6,033 nucleotides of DNA from an uncultured Erysipelotrichaceae bacterium (lineage in GTDB: Bacteria > Bacillota_I > Bacilli_A > Erysipelotrichales > Coprobacillaceae), in NCBI GenBank assembly GCA_945981915.1, contig CAMFRJ010000083.1, positions 1 to 6,033 on the forward strand, given 5' to 3'. Of the stretch, positions 1-6,033 are shown piece by piece. Within the stretch, counting starts at the first letter, position 1; each line of letters starts with the position of its first letter. The position numbers and the translations under genes are program-made. Under the pieces are notes generated by a model. It did no database searches, had not been told where the DNA came from, and saw only the letters and a list, made by a program, of their open reading frames with translations.

Positions 1-1
1 A

Positions 2-778
2 TTATAACCAATAAATATCAGGTATTGGAATATAGTGTTTAAAAAGCATGATCAGTTGTTGAAGATGAGATTTATGATTTGTTAAGAATTGATATTCTTG
101 ACGTCCATCTACTTGATTTTGTATAACTTGTTGAAAAAAATAAACAGGAAATATAGATTGACATAAAAATATCATGATATCAATTTGAGTTAAACGTTTA
201 TTATCAATGATCATCGTCAATTGTTCCAATGTCAAAAAATCTTGTAAAAATAAATAGGATAGGTCATATATTCTTGTTGTTACAAAAAGATTATCAGGAT
301 TACAAATATATTGTATATTTGGATAAGCACGCTGGTGTTCTATTCCTAAAAAGATCTTTTGATCCTTGGGAAAATAATAATTAAACAATTCAATAGCTAG
401 CTCACCCAAAGCAAAATTATAATGATAAATAAGATGATTTTTTTTATACTTTTGACTTTCATCCATCAATTCTATCCAACCTTTTTTAATCAATTTCACT
501 GATCTTTGATCAATGATTTTCAAAGAATTGTCAATAATTTTTTCAACATCGAGATTACAATTAAGATATTTATAGAGAACATATCCTTGAGATACAGGCT
601 GATTAAAAATATTATTTTGAATATAATAAGGTGTAAAATGTGTCATATTGATATATAACTGATATAAAGATAAGTCTCTTTGTTTTGAAAAATAGTAATC
701 ATTATGTTGATAATGGAAAAAACCTGTTGTCTGTAGATCTATTTGATAATATTTGGCTAAGATAGACCTTGATACCAT
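2..778 (-). CDS. Probable YutH/CotS-like spore-coat-associated protein (divergent)
   Basis: The ORF is complete at 258 residues, with an ATG start and a TAA stop at the window edge. The start overlaps the end of yunB by 22 bases and has a good ribosome site (AAGGGG, 10 bases upstream), so the two genes are probably translated together. I see no signal peptide or membrane segment. The layout recalls the YutH branch of the CotS kinase-fold family: an early Trp (W101), a helix like the family's 'Y-x-x-x-x-x-E-x-A-I' segment (around Y120-I129), an 'IEHQR' stretch (146-150) where family members have an H-x-R, an 'R-x-x-D-L' helix (R169-L173), and a C-terminus ending 'IPDIYWL' like the family's terminal 'I-x-W-L'. 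The catalytic kinase motifs (HxDxxxxN, DxD) are not visible, so a pseudokinase is likely. It is shorter than YutH (about 340 residues). The match was made by eye, and the sporulation partner upstream supports it. It could instead be an unrelated lineage-specific protein. Confidence 0.5.
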   Translation of the reverse strand: MVSRSILAKYYQIDLQTTGFFHYQHNDYYFSKQRDLSLYQLYINMTHFTPYYIQNNIFNQPVSQGYVLYKYLNCNLDVEKIIDNSLKIIDQRSVKLIKKGWIELMDESQKYKKNHLIYHYNFALGELAIELFNYYFPKDQKIFLGIEHQRAYPNIQYICNPDNLFVTTRIYDLSYLFLQDFLTLEQLTMIIDNKRLTQIDIMIFLCQSIFPVYFFQQVIQNQVDGRQEYQFLTNHKSHLQQLIMLFKHYIPIPDIYWL

Positions 779-1407
779 GATGGCACTTCCCCTTCTATAA
801 TTTCAAATACTAACGGAATTTGAAATTCTTTTTTATAGTCCTCTCTATTTAATGGAACAATAATCTGTAGTTGAACAAGAACAGTCAGATCAATCGTTAC
901 CAATATATGATTGATACCATATTTTTTAACTGACTTATGAATTTGTGAAGAAATGATAGATAATGTTTTATACTTGATGTGTATGTGAGGGCCTATATGT
1001 TGTAAAAACACATTATTTGTAAGTGATCCTAGTGGTAATGATGCAATCACACCTTGATTATCACTCACTTTCTTTAATCGTTTATTATAAACAGAGTGAC
1101 TATCATTATGATATTGTCCTTCTTCAATATCTGATAATGTTTCTTCCAATTGATTAACATATTCGCTAGTCTCTCTATTGAGATATATCATATTAAAACC
1201 AAAAGAAGTTATTTTGTCATTGTTATACTGAATTTTTAACAATTGTTGGTCATCTATTTTATGAATAAATGAAACATGATTAATAACCAACTGCATAAAA
1301 TGATTTATTTCTTTTTTAGCCGTTTCTTCAAGAGCAGGCTGTATATAAAAAGACAGTGCAGTTATCAAAATAAGTAATGAAATAAAAAGAATGACTATTT
1401 TTTTCAT
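757..1407 (-). CDS. yunB: Sporulation protein YunB
   Basis: This is a 216-residue membrane-anchored protein of the YunB family, which in Bacillus is made in the mother cell under sigma-E and is needed for normal spore formation; its biochemical role is unknown. A single N-terminal membrane segment (about residues 4-22, after the KK pair) is followed by a predicted extracytoplasmic domain. Family landmarks are present in order: 'LPLGSLT' (124-130), 'IGPHI' (138-142, family GPxI), 'YGIN' (163-166, family GINQT), 'IIVPL' (182-186) and a C-terminal 'IIEGEVPSWY' (203-212, family IIVGxVPxxY). The usual QT after GIN is HI here. The ATG has GGTGA 5 to 10 bases upstream. The gene starts about 50 bases after the folate gene and is separated from it by a terminator-like hairpin, so it should have its own promoter, but I could not pick one out convincingly. 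It probably forms a two-gene unit with the overlapping gene downstream. Confidence 0.86.
   Translation of the reverse strand: MKKIVILFISLLILITALSFYIQPALEETAKKEINHFMQLVINHVSFIHKIDDQQLLKIQYNNDKITSFGFNMIYLNRETSEYVNQLEETLSDIEEGQYHNDSHSVYNKRLKKVSDNQGVIASLPLGSLTNNVFLQHIGPHIHIKYKTLSIISSQIHKSVKKYGINHILVTIDLTVLVQLQIIVPLNREDYKKEFQIPLVFEIIEGEVPSWYQGLS
789..794 (-). promoter_or_regulatory. Ribosome binding site inside the 3' end of yunB
   Basis: The minus strand reads AAGGGG, 10 bases before the ATG at 778. It lies within the yunB coding sequence and supports this ATG as the true start of the downstream gene despite the 22-base overlap. Confidence 0.65.
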
Positions 1408-1433
1408 ATTTCATCACCATTATAAAATATGAT

Positions 1434-1466
1434 AAAAAATAAAAAGTAGAACTATTATTCTACTTT
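1434..1466 (-). terminator. Intrinsic terminator closing the suf-folate operon
   Basis: On the minus strand, arms at 1466-1458 (AAAGTAGAA) and 1451-1443 (TTCTACTTT) pair perfectly over 9 bp around a 6-base loop (TAATAG), followed by TTATTTTTT (1442-1434). Only two of the pairs are G-C, so the hairpin is weak, but the U-rich tail and the position exactly at the gene end fit termination. The TAG stop of the folate gene (1462-1460) lies inside the upstream arm. In the plus direction only TTT follows the stem, so it should act on minus-strand transcripts. Confidence 0.6.
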
Positions 1467-1996
1467 GTCAAGATAACATCTAAAGGCATATCATGTTCTT
1501 CAGGTATGTAGTCTTCAATTTTTTGAAATGTGAATGCTAGACCTATTGTCTTTCCATGATAATCAATGAGATATCGATCATAATATCCTCCTCCATATCC
1601 TAAACGATAATTATCATTATTGTATCCAACTAAAGGAACAATCATCACATCAATATCATTTTTGTCTATGACTTTTCCCTCACATGGTTCAGCAATTCCA
1701 TATTTATTTTTTTTCAAAGATTTCAAATCTTGAATTTCTACAAAATCCATTTGATGATGATCTTTAATAACAGGAACACAAATTGTTTTTATCTTTATCA
1801 TCTCTTGTACCAGTTCCCATGTATCAACTTCATGATGATAAGATAAATAAACAGCAATGGTCTTCGCCTGTTGAAATTCTTCTCTATTTTTTAATTCATC
1901 AATAATAAAATGAGATAGATCATGATATTGCTTTTCGCTCATGTCTAATCTCATCTTCATTATTTTTTTTCTTAAACTTTTTTTATCCAATACCAT
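1460..1996 (-). CDS. 5-formyltetrahydrofolate cyclo-ligase
   Basis: This is a cytoplasmic enzyme that uses ATP to convert 5-formyl-THF (folinic acid) to 5,10-methenyl-THF, returning a storage form of folate to one-carbon metabolism. From the ATG used here it is 178 residues, close to the usual 180-190. The family signature is clear: R131[10 protein letters not shown]141 (ATP/phosphate-binding loop). It also has the N-terminal 'KKSLRKK' (5-11), 'YHHEVDTW' (53-60, substrate side), 'GIAEP' (100-104) and the closing 'EHDMPLD' (167-173). The start is uncertain. The ATG at 1996 overlaps sufB by 14 bases but lies only 2 bases after the GGTGA ribosome site. A TTG at 1990 (giving MDKKSLRKK, 176 residues) has an ideal 8-base gap. 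A TTG at 2005 would give 181 residues. It is the last gene of the SUF transcript and ends in the terminator stem. The B. subtilis homologue is YqgN. Confidence 0.92.
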   Translation of the reverse strand: MVLDKKSLRKKIMKMRLDMSEKQYHDLSHFIIDELKNREEFQQAKTIAVYLSYHHEVDTWELVQEMIKIKTICVPVIKDHHQMDFVEIQDLKSLKKNKYGIAEPCEGKVIDKNDIDVMIVPLVGYNNDNYRLGYGGGYYDRYLIDYHGKTIGLAFTFQKIEDYIPEEHDMPLDVILTK

Positions 1997-3362
1997 TTTC
2001 ACCAAAGTCCATTTTAATCAATTGATTTAATTCAACAGCATATTCCATTGGTAATTCTCTTGAAAATGGTTCAATAAATCCCATAACAATCATTTCTGTT
2101 GCTTCTTTTTTTGAAAGACCTCTAGACATCAAATAAAACAATTGTTCATCAGAAATTTTAGAAACAGTTGCTTCATGTTCAATCAATGAATCATTATTTC
2201 TTGTATAGTTGGTAGGTACAGTATCACTTGTTGATTGATTATCAAGAATCAAAGTATCACACTCAACTTTACTTTTTGCATTGATAGCTTTTGGATTATG
2301 TTGGACTAGACCACGATAATTCGTTTTCCCACCATTTTTTGCGATAGACTTAGAAACAATACTACTTGATGTATTTGGTGCTAAATGAATCATTTTCGCC
2401 CCTGAATCCATGATCTGATTTTGTCCTGCAACTGCAATCGTAATACAAGATCCTTTGGCTCCTTCTTCCATCAACATACAAGTTGGATATTTCATTGTAA
2501 CAGCTGATCCAATATTTCCATCAACCCATTCCATCGTACCATTTTTAAAAACTTTTGCACGTTGAGTTACCAAATTTAAAATATTAGTAGACCAGTTTTG
2601 AATCGTTGTATAACGGCATTTTGCACCTTCTAAAACAACAATTTCTACAACCCCTGTATGCAATGAATCCTTAGAATAATTAGGTGCTGTACATCCTTCT
2701 ACATAATGAATATCAGAACCTTTATCTACAATGATCAATGTTCTTTCAAACTGACCCATCTGTTCAGAATTGATTCTAAAATAAGATTGTAAAGGTTTTT
2801 CTAATTTCACTCCTGGTGGAACATAAATAAATGATCCACCTGACCAGACAGCTCCATTTAATGCAGAAAACTTGTTATCGCTATAAGGGATAACTGTATC
2901 AAAATATTTTCTAAATATTTCAGGATATTCCCTTAATCCACTATCTATATCTAGAAAAATAACTCCTTTTTCTTGTACTTCTTTTAACATATTATGGTAA
3001 ACAACTTCCGATTCATATTGTGTTGTTACTCCAGATAAATACTTTTGTTCAGCCTCTGGAATACCTAACTTGTTAAAAGTATCCTTAATTGTATCAGGGA
3101 CTTCTTCCCACTTATTTGTCTGTTTGTCAGAAGGCTTGATATAATAAGTATATTCATTAAAATCAATCCTACTTAAATCAACCCCCCAGGTTGGCATAGG
3201 CTTGTGTAAAAAGCAATCTAATGCTTTTAAACGATAATCCAACATCCATTCTGGTTCACCTTTGATCTTAGATATTTCTCTAACAATATCTTCATTCAAT
3301 CCTTTTGGTGTTTTAAAAACTGATATATCTTTATCGGGAATCATAGTTACATCTTCTGGCAT
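1983..3362 (-). CDS. sufB: Fe-S cluster assembly scaffold protein SufB
   Basis: SufB forms the SufBC2D complex in the cytoplasm, where sulfide from SufS/SufU and iron are assembled into clusters for transfer to apoproteins. The ORF is 459 residues, normal for Bacillota (about 465), and is strongly similar along its length to the B. subtilis protein as I remember it. Landmarks: '[11 protein letters not shown]' (36-46), 'AEQKYLSGV' (104-112), '[10 protein letters not shown]' (116-125), '[13 protein letters not shown]' (173-185), 'GCTAP' with C224 (probably the sulfur-entry Cys matching E. coli C254), '[10 protein letters not shown]' (324-333), 'VECDTLI' with C368 (the scaffold Cys matching E. 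coli C405), 'EHEATVSKI' (395-403) and the C-terminal '[17 protein letters not shown]' (428-444). The beta-helix core and the C-terminal SufC-binding helices are therefore complete. The start ATG has a perfect AGGAGG 7 bases upstream, the best in the operon. Eleven bases separate it from sufU, and its 3' end overlaps the folate gene. Confidence 0.98.
   Translation of the reverse strand: MPEDVTMIPDKDISVFKTPKGLNEDIVREISKIKGEPEWMLDYRLKALDCFLHKPMPTWGVDLSRIDFNEYTYYIKPSDKQTNKWEEVPDTIKDTFNKLGIPEAEQKYLSGVTTQYESEVVYHNMLKEVQEKGVIFLDIDSGLREYPEIFRKYFDTVIPYSDNKFSALNGAVWSGGSFIYVPPGVKLEKPLQSYFRINSEQMGQFERTLIIVDKGSDIHYVEGCTAPNYSKDSLHTGVVEIVVLEGAKCRYTTIQNWSTNILNLVTQRAKVFKNGTMEWVDGNIGSAVTMKYPTCMLMEEGAKGSCITIAVAGQNQIMDSGAKMIHLAPNTSSSIVSKSIAKNGGKTNYRGLVQHNPKAINAKSKVECDTLILDNQSTSDTVPTNYTRNNDSLIEHEATVSKISDEQLFYLMSRGLSKKEATEMIVMGFIEPFSRELPMEYAVELNQLIKMDFGENGIG
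1999..2003 (-). promoter_or_regulatory. Ribosome binding site for the folate cyclo-ligase
   Basis: GGTGA on the minus strand, inside the last codons of sufB. It is 2 bases from the ATG at 1996 and 8 bases from a TTG at 1990, so spacing favours the TTG while codon preference favours the ATG. It decides between the two starts and suggests coupling to sufB translation. Confidence 0.5.
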
Positions 3363-3369
3363 ATTTTTC

Positions 3370-3375
3370 CCTCCT
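3370..3375 (-). promoter_or_regulatory. Strong sufB ribosome binding site sharing bases with the sufU stop
   Basis: The minus strand reads TAGGAGG: the TAG stop of sufU (3376-3374) runs directly into AGGAGG (3375-3370), 7 bases before the sufB ATG. A ribosome finishing sufU therefore sits on the sufB start signal, which suggests coupled translation. Confidence 0.8.
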
Positions 3376-3811
3376 ATTTCTTTTCACTTTCATCAATAAG
3401 TTGTGTGATTCCTTTCCATCCTAGAGTCGCACATTTGATTCTATTTGCCTGTTTATGTGTATTATAAAAAGCAATAGCTTCTTCTAAAATATCAGGATCA
3501 TAATCTTTTTCAAAGATCATATTCATATAATTTTCAATAATGACTTTTGCTTCTTCAATTGTCTTACCAATCAGTAACTCAGTCATGATTGATGTACTTG
3601 ATGTACAAATTGCACAAGCTTCCCCATCAAAACGAATATCTTCAATCATTCCATCTTCTATTTTTGCTTGTATATCAATATTATCAATACATGTTTCACT
3701 ATCCATATTGACATGTTGATAACTATCATCATCAACAAGTTGATGATTTCTAGGATTTTCATAATGGTCCATGATAATCTGACGAAGCATCATATTATCC
3801 AAAGAAGGCAT
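3374..3811 (-). CDS. sufU: Zinc-dependent sulfurtransferase SufU
   Basis: SufU binds zinc and carries persulfide sulfur from SufS to the SufBCD scaffold in Gram-positive SUF systems; it is IscU-like in fold but does not act as the main scaffold. It has 145 residues, the normal size. It begins with the typical '[11 protein letters not shown]' helix (12-22). The four zinc ligands known from B. subtilis SufU are all present: C41 and D43 (in T-C-I-D), C66 (G-E-A-C) and C127 (R-I-K-C-A). The region between about 84 and 120, which is inserted relative to IscU, is also present and separates SufU from IscU. Two oddities: the usual C-G-D is C-I-D (I42), and there is an additional cysteine, C69, where Ser is usual. 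The start at 3811 overlaps sufS by 17 bases and is supported by AAAGGGGAT about 11 bases upstream. Met7/Met8 are alternatives with only a weak GGAT site. The gene sits between sufS, its sulfur donor, and sufB. Confidence 0.95.
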   Translation of the reverse strand: MPSLDNMMLRQIIMDHYENPRNHQLVDDDSYQHVNMDSETCIDNIDIQAKIEDGMIEDIRFDGEACAICTSSTSIMTELLIGKTIEEAKVIIENYMNMIFEKDYDPDILEEAIAFYNTHKQANRIKCATLGWKGITQLIDESEKK

Positions 3812-5021
3812 CTAAAAAGTCATCCCCTTTCTGACATGCTTCAATAAAAGCATCAATTTCTTCAAATGTATTATAAAAATAAAATGAAGCTCTTAATGTT
3901 TGTGAAACATGTAAATATTCATCTAAAATTTTTGCACAATGTTGCCCTGCTCTAACTGCAATACCATGCGTATTAAACAATGACGCAGCATCTTGTGAAA
4001 AGACACCTTTAATATTAAATGCAATAGGTCCTATACCATTTTCATTGTATATTTCGATATTATCTAATGCTTTCATTTTTTTTATCGCGTAAGCTCTTAA
4101 TTGTTCTTCATACTTGGTAATATTGTCCATACCAATGTTTTGAAGATATTCAATAGCTGCTCCCATTCCAATAACCCCTTCAATATTAGGAGTTCCTGTC
4201 TCAAATTTGGTTGGCGCATTTTTGAGTTTGATTAATCCGCAGCTATTATATCTGGCATTGCTTCCTCCCCCAAAACGAGTTGGCTTTGTTTCTTGTAATA
4301 GCTCGTATTTTCCATATAAAACACCGACACCAGTAGGGCCACACATTTTATGGGCAGAAAAAGCCAAAAAATCGACATCTAAATCTTTGACATCAACTGG
4401 TCGATGAGGCACACTTTGTGCTCCATCAACAACAACAATTATTCCTTTTTCATGAGCATATTGACAAATTTCTTTAATTGGTGCCAAATGACCAATAACA
4501 TTTGTCACTTGCGCAATTGAGATAATCTTTGTTTTATCTGTTATTGCTTTTTTGACGTTATCTAAAGTGAGTTTCCCTTCAGTATCCAAATCGATATATT
4601 TCACAACACTTCCTGTTGCTTGACAGACTTCAAACCAAGGAAGTGTATTACTCGCATGTTCTGCTAAAGTAATTAATACTTCATCATCTTTTTGTAGATG
4701 TGTCATTCCATATCCAAAAGCAACAAGATTTAAACTATCAGAACTTCCATAAGTATAAACAACTTCATTTCTATCACAGTGAATAAAATTCGCCACAATA
4801 TCTCTGACATGTTCATATTTTGTATCAACTTCATGAGAAAGATCATAATCTCCTCGATGAGCATTTCCTGAATAATTTGTTAAATAATCACATACTGTAT
4901 CAATTACACATTGTGGCTTTAATGTTGTTGCTCCATTATCAATATAAATCAATGGTTTTCCATGCATTGTTTTTCCATTAAGCATAGGAAAATCCTTTCT
5001 CACACTTTCTACATCAAACAT
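3795..5021 (-). CDS. sufS: Cysteine desulfurase SufS (group II, PLP-dependent)
   Basis: SufS removes sulfur from L-cysteine, giving alanine and an enzyme persulfide that is handed to SufU. The ORF is 408 residues, the usual length. In order: 'YIDNGATTLKP' (26-36); 'NAHRGDY' (53-59); 'EHASN' with H122 stacking on PLP (121-125); 'VDGAQS' with D199 and Q202 contacting the cofactor (198-203); 'SAHKMCGPTGVG' with Schiff-base lysine K225 (222-233); 'FETGTPN' (273-279); and 'RAGQHCA' (357-363) with catalytic C362. Compared with B. subtilis SufS, the motif R-A-G-H-H-C-A-Q-P is R-A-G-Q-H-C-A-K-I, E-H-H-A-N is E-H-A-S-N, and the position 19 residues before the catalytic Cys (His342 there) is Gln343. 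The ATG overlaps the sufD stop as TAATG, and AAGGTGG lies 7 bases upstream. With sufU next door this is clearly the SUF desulfurase rather than IscS/NifS or a CsdA paralogue. Confidence 0.97.
   Translation of the reverse strand: MFDVESVRKDFPMLNGKTMHGKPLIYIDNGATTLKPQCVIDTVCDYLTNYSGNAHRGDYDLSHEVDTKYEHVRDIVANFIHCDRNEVVYTYGSSDSLNLVAFGYGMTHLQKDDEVLITLAEHASNTLPWFEVCQATGSVVKYIDLDTEGKLTLDNVKKAITDKTKIISIAQVTNVIGHLAPIKEICQYAHEKGIIVVVDGAQSVPHRPVDVKDLDVDFLAFSAHKMCGPTGVGVLYGKYELLQETKPTRFGGGSNARYNSCGLIKLKNAPTKFETGTPNIEGVIGMGAAIEYLQNIGMDNITKYEEQLRAYAIKKMKALDNIEIYNENGIGPIAFNIKGVFSQDAASLFNTHGIAVRAGQHCAKILDEYLHVSQTLRASFYFYNTFEEIDAFIEACQKGDDFLDAFFG
3822..3830 (-). promoter_or_regulatory. Ribosome binding site for sufU inside sufS
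   Basis: AAAGGGGAT on the minus strand, within the last codons of sufS, ends about 10 bases before the ATG at 3811. It supports the long SufU start over the internal Met7/Met8 pair, which lacks a comparable site. Confidence 0.6.
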
Positions 5022-5920
5022 TACAATCCCACCTTATCTTTTAATACCTGTGAAAATCTTTCTTTCAAAGAATCAACAGTAATAAATTCCAATACCGGTA
5101 AAAAATAACCATAGGTTACTAAATGCATCGCATCTTGTTTAGATAAACCTCTCGATTCTAGATAATACAAATGATCTTCATCTATTTTACCCACACTTGC
5201 ACCATGACTAGCTTTCACATCATATTCATCAATATATAAATAAGGATTAGCCTGCGCAACACATCCATCATCAAAAACAATGATTTTATTTGTCTGATGG
5301 GTACTTGAAAGATAATTTCCTTTTGTAATTCTTCCGACACCGTCAATTATCAATTTAGCCTGTGATTTGACAATTCCATAATTATCCATATCACCAAAAG
5401 TATTAGGTGCAAGATGTTCCAATGTCATCTGATATTGTTTTGTTTCTTTTTCTTTGCTTAACGAAGCTAATCTTAAATGAACATCTGCTCCTTCTTGTAA
5501 CAAACGATATTGAACTTGTGATAATGTAGAATAATTAGCCAATTCTACATATGCACAATTCATATGAGCATCCTGATATATTTCAACAGTTTCCTTCACA
5601 TCAATATTTTCATGACAATAAGAACCGTTTTCAACATATCTAGTCACAAAACTATTGTCTTTGACAATCAAATTTTTGTGAAAAGAACATTGGCACGATG
5701 CTTCATACATTTCTATAAGATCGACTTTAGTATGATCTTGTATAGTCAGATCAAAACAATATTGATCTGGTTGTGTTAATAAATAAATGATTTGTATCTT
5801 GGCATCTTCATAAATCGTTAAATGATGATCAATAACCTTGATATTTTGTTGAAATTCATACTCTTTAACAGTACCGTTTTCAACAATAAGATAGTTGTTT
5901 ATATCATTTAATCTTTCCAT
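5021..5920 (-). CDS. sufD: Fe-S cluster assembly protein SufD (short form)
   Basis: SufD is the SufB paralogue that completes the SufBC2D scaffold and is linked to iron entry and cluster formation. The diagnostic C-terminal part is clear: 'TLEHLAPNT' (166-174, as in SufB/SufD 'HLAPNT'), 'YDVKASHGASVGKIDEDHLYY' split here as YDVKASHG (233-240) and ASVGKIDEDHLYY (241-253), then 'LESRGLSKQDA' (254-264). H239 matches the E. coli H360 that helps hold the nascent cluster. At 299 residues it is about 120-140 shorter than B. subtilis or E. coli SufD, and the missing part is the N-terminal region. It cannot be extended, because an in-frame TAA lies 16-18 bases upstream of the ATG and sufC ends there. 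The start shares a base with the sufC stop (TAATG). The ribosome site is poor (AAGGT, 12 bases away), so translation probably depends on coupling to sufC. The C-terminal helices that bind SufC look complete. Confidence 0.93.
   Translation of the reverse strand: MERLNDINNYLIVENGTVKEYEFQQNIKVIDHHLTIYEDAKIQIIYLLTQPDQYCFDLTIQDHTKVDLIEMYEASCQCSFHKNLIVKDNSFVTRYVENGSYCHENIDVKETVEIYQDAHMNCAYVELANYSTLSQVQYRLLQEGADVHLRLASLSKEKETKQYQMTLEHLAPNTFGDMDNYGIVKSQAKLIIDGVGRITKGNYLSSTHQTNKIIVFDDGCVAQANPYLYIDEYDVKASHGASVGKIDEDHLYYLESRGLSKQDAMHLVTYGYFLPVLEFITVDSLKERFSQVLKDKVGL
5029..5035 (-). promoter_or_regulatory. Ribosome binding site for sufS inside sufD
   Basis: AAGGTGG on the minus strand, 7 bases before the sufS ATG, which itself shares a base with the sufD stop (TAATG). 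It fixes the start at 5021 and suggests coupled translation. Confidence 0.7.
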
Positions 5921-6033
5921 TACTCTGCTTTTACCTTATGACCACAGCTACCTAATACAATCGGCTGTTTATCTTCATCACTAACAAAATCAAAGCCAAG
6001 TTCTTTTACCCATTGATATCCTTCTTTATCAAT
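5920..6033 (-). CDS. sufC: Fe-S cluster assembly ATPase SufC, 3' end only
   Basis: The last 37 codons and TAA stop of an ORF that enters from the right edge; it is too short here to show any ATPase motif. The visible part begins 'IDKEGYQWVKELGF', which matches the C-terminal 'EKEGYDWIKEELGI'-like segment of Bacillota SufC, and ends 'VLGSCGHKVKAE', like the 'LGTC/LGSC' tails of many low-GC SufC proteins. SufC is the ABC-type ATPase that powers the SufBD scaffold. Its position directly before sufD, with a one-base stop/start overlap, is the standard operon order. The operon promoter must lie beyond the window. Identification rests on the tail and the context. Confidence 0.87.
   Translation of the reverse strand: MDKEGYQWVKELGFDFVSDEDKQPIVLGSCGHKVKAE

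Noticed and set aside
1419..1431. TATAAT (1424-1419) and CATATTTT (1431-1424) upstream of yunB as sigma-A or sigma-E -10 elements
   Set aside because: Both are so close to the ATG that the transcript would start at or inside the ribosome site, and no matching -35 sequence lies at the right distance. AT-rich DNA gives such matches by chance.
1997..2005. TTG at 2005 or GTG at 2002 as the start of the folate gene
   Set aside because: Both lie in or upstream of the best ribosome site, GGTGA, and would add residues not typical of the family's N-terminus.
3788..3793. Met7/Met8 as the real start of SufU
   Set aside because: The upstream sequence has only a weak GGAT, whereas the ATG at 3811 follows a clear AAAGGGGAT.
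4207..4407. Plus-strand ORF of 66 residues opposite sufS
   Set aside because: It lies entirely within the strongly conserved sufS coding region and resembles no protein family I know; it is an antisense shadow.
5564..5779. Plus-strand ORF of 71 residues opposite sufD
   Set aside because: It is antisense to conserved sufD, with a low-complexity hydrophobic product; it is a chance reading frame.
1..6033. An undescribed defence, mobile or RNA-based system
   Set aside because: No repeats, transposase, integrase, toxin-antitoxin pair, tRNA/rRNA or structured noncoding stretch is visible. The longest gene-free stretch is about 50 bases, and nearly all of the sequence is accounted for by recognised housekeeping or sporulation genes.

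Overview
The window is very AT-rich DNA. All of its genes lie on the minus strand, with almost no space between them. It combines a Bacillota-type SUF iron-sulfur cluster operon (order sufC-sufD-sufS-sufU-sufB, with the zinc-type SufU) and a YunB-type sporulation protein. This points to a low-GC, endospore-forming Bacillota. An Erysipelotrichia/Coprobacillus-like gut lineage is my guess, but the sequence alone does not fix the genus.

Read in transcription order, from high to low coordinates: the window opens inside the 3' end of sufC (ATPase, 37 residues seen). Then come sufD (an unusually short form), sufS (cysteine desulfurase), sufU (zinc sulfur-transfer protein), sufB (scaffold) and a 5-formyltetrahydrofolate cyclo-ligase gene. 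All are overlapping or within 11 bases of each other, so they are almost certainly one transcript. A hairpin followed by a T-rich run closes this unit, and its stem contains the cyclo-ligase stop codon. After about 50 bases a second, two-gene unit follows: yunB and a gene that overlaps it by 22 bases and encodes a divergent protein, probably of the YutH/CotS spore-coat kinase-fold group.

How the genes work together: SufS takes sulfur from cysteine onto its catalytic Cys362. SufU (ligands C41, D43, C66, C127) accepts it and passes it to the SufB-SufD-SufC scaffold, where the cluster is built using ATP hydrolysed by SufC. The folate enzyme returns 5-formyl-THF to the active folate pool and is probably co-expressed with the SUF genes. 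The last two genes probably serve sporulation.

There is no mobile element, CRISPR array, RNA gene or clear accessory island. The region is mostly ordinary. The points worth checking are in the proteins: the SufS residue aligned with B. subtilis His342 (the zinc-ligand-swap residue) is Gln; SufU carries CID in place of CGD and an extra cysteine three residues after C66; and SufD lacks roughly the N-terminal third of the family's usual length.
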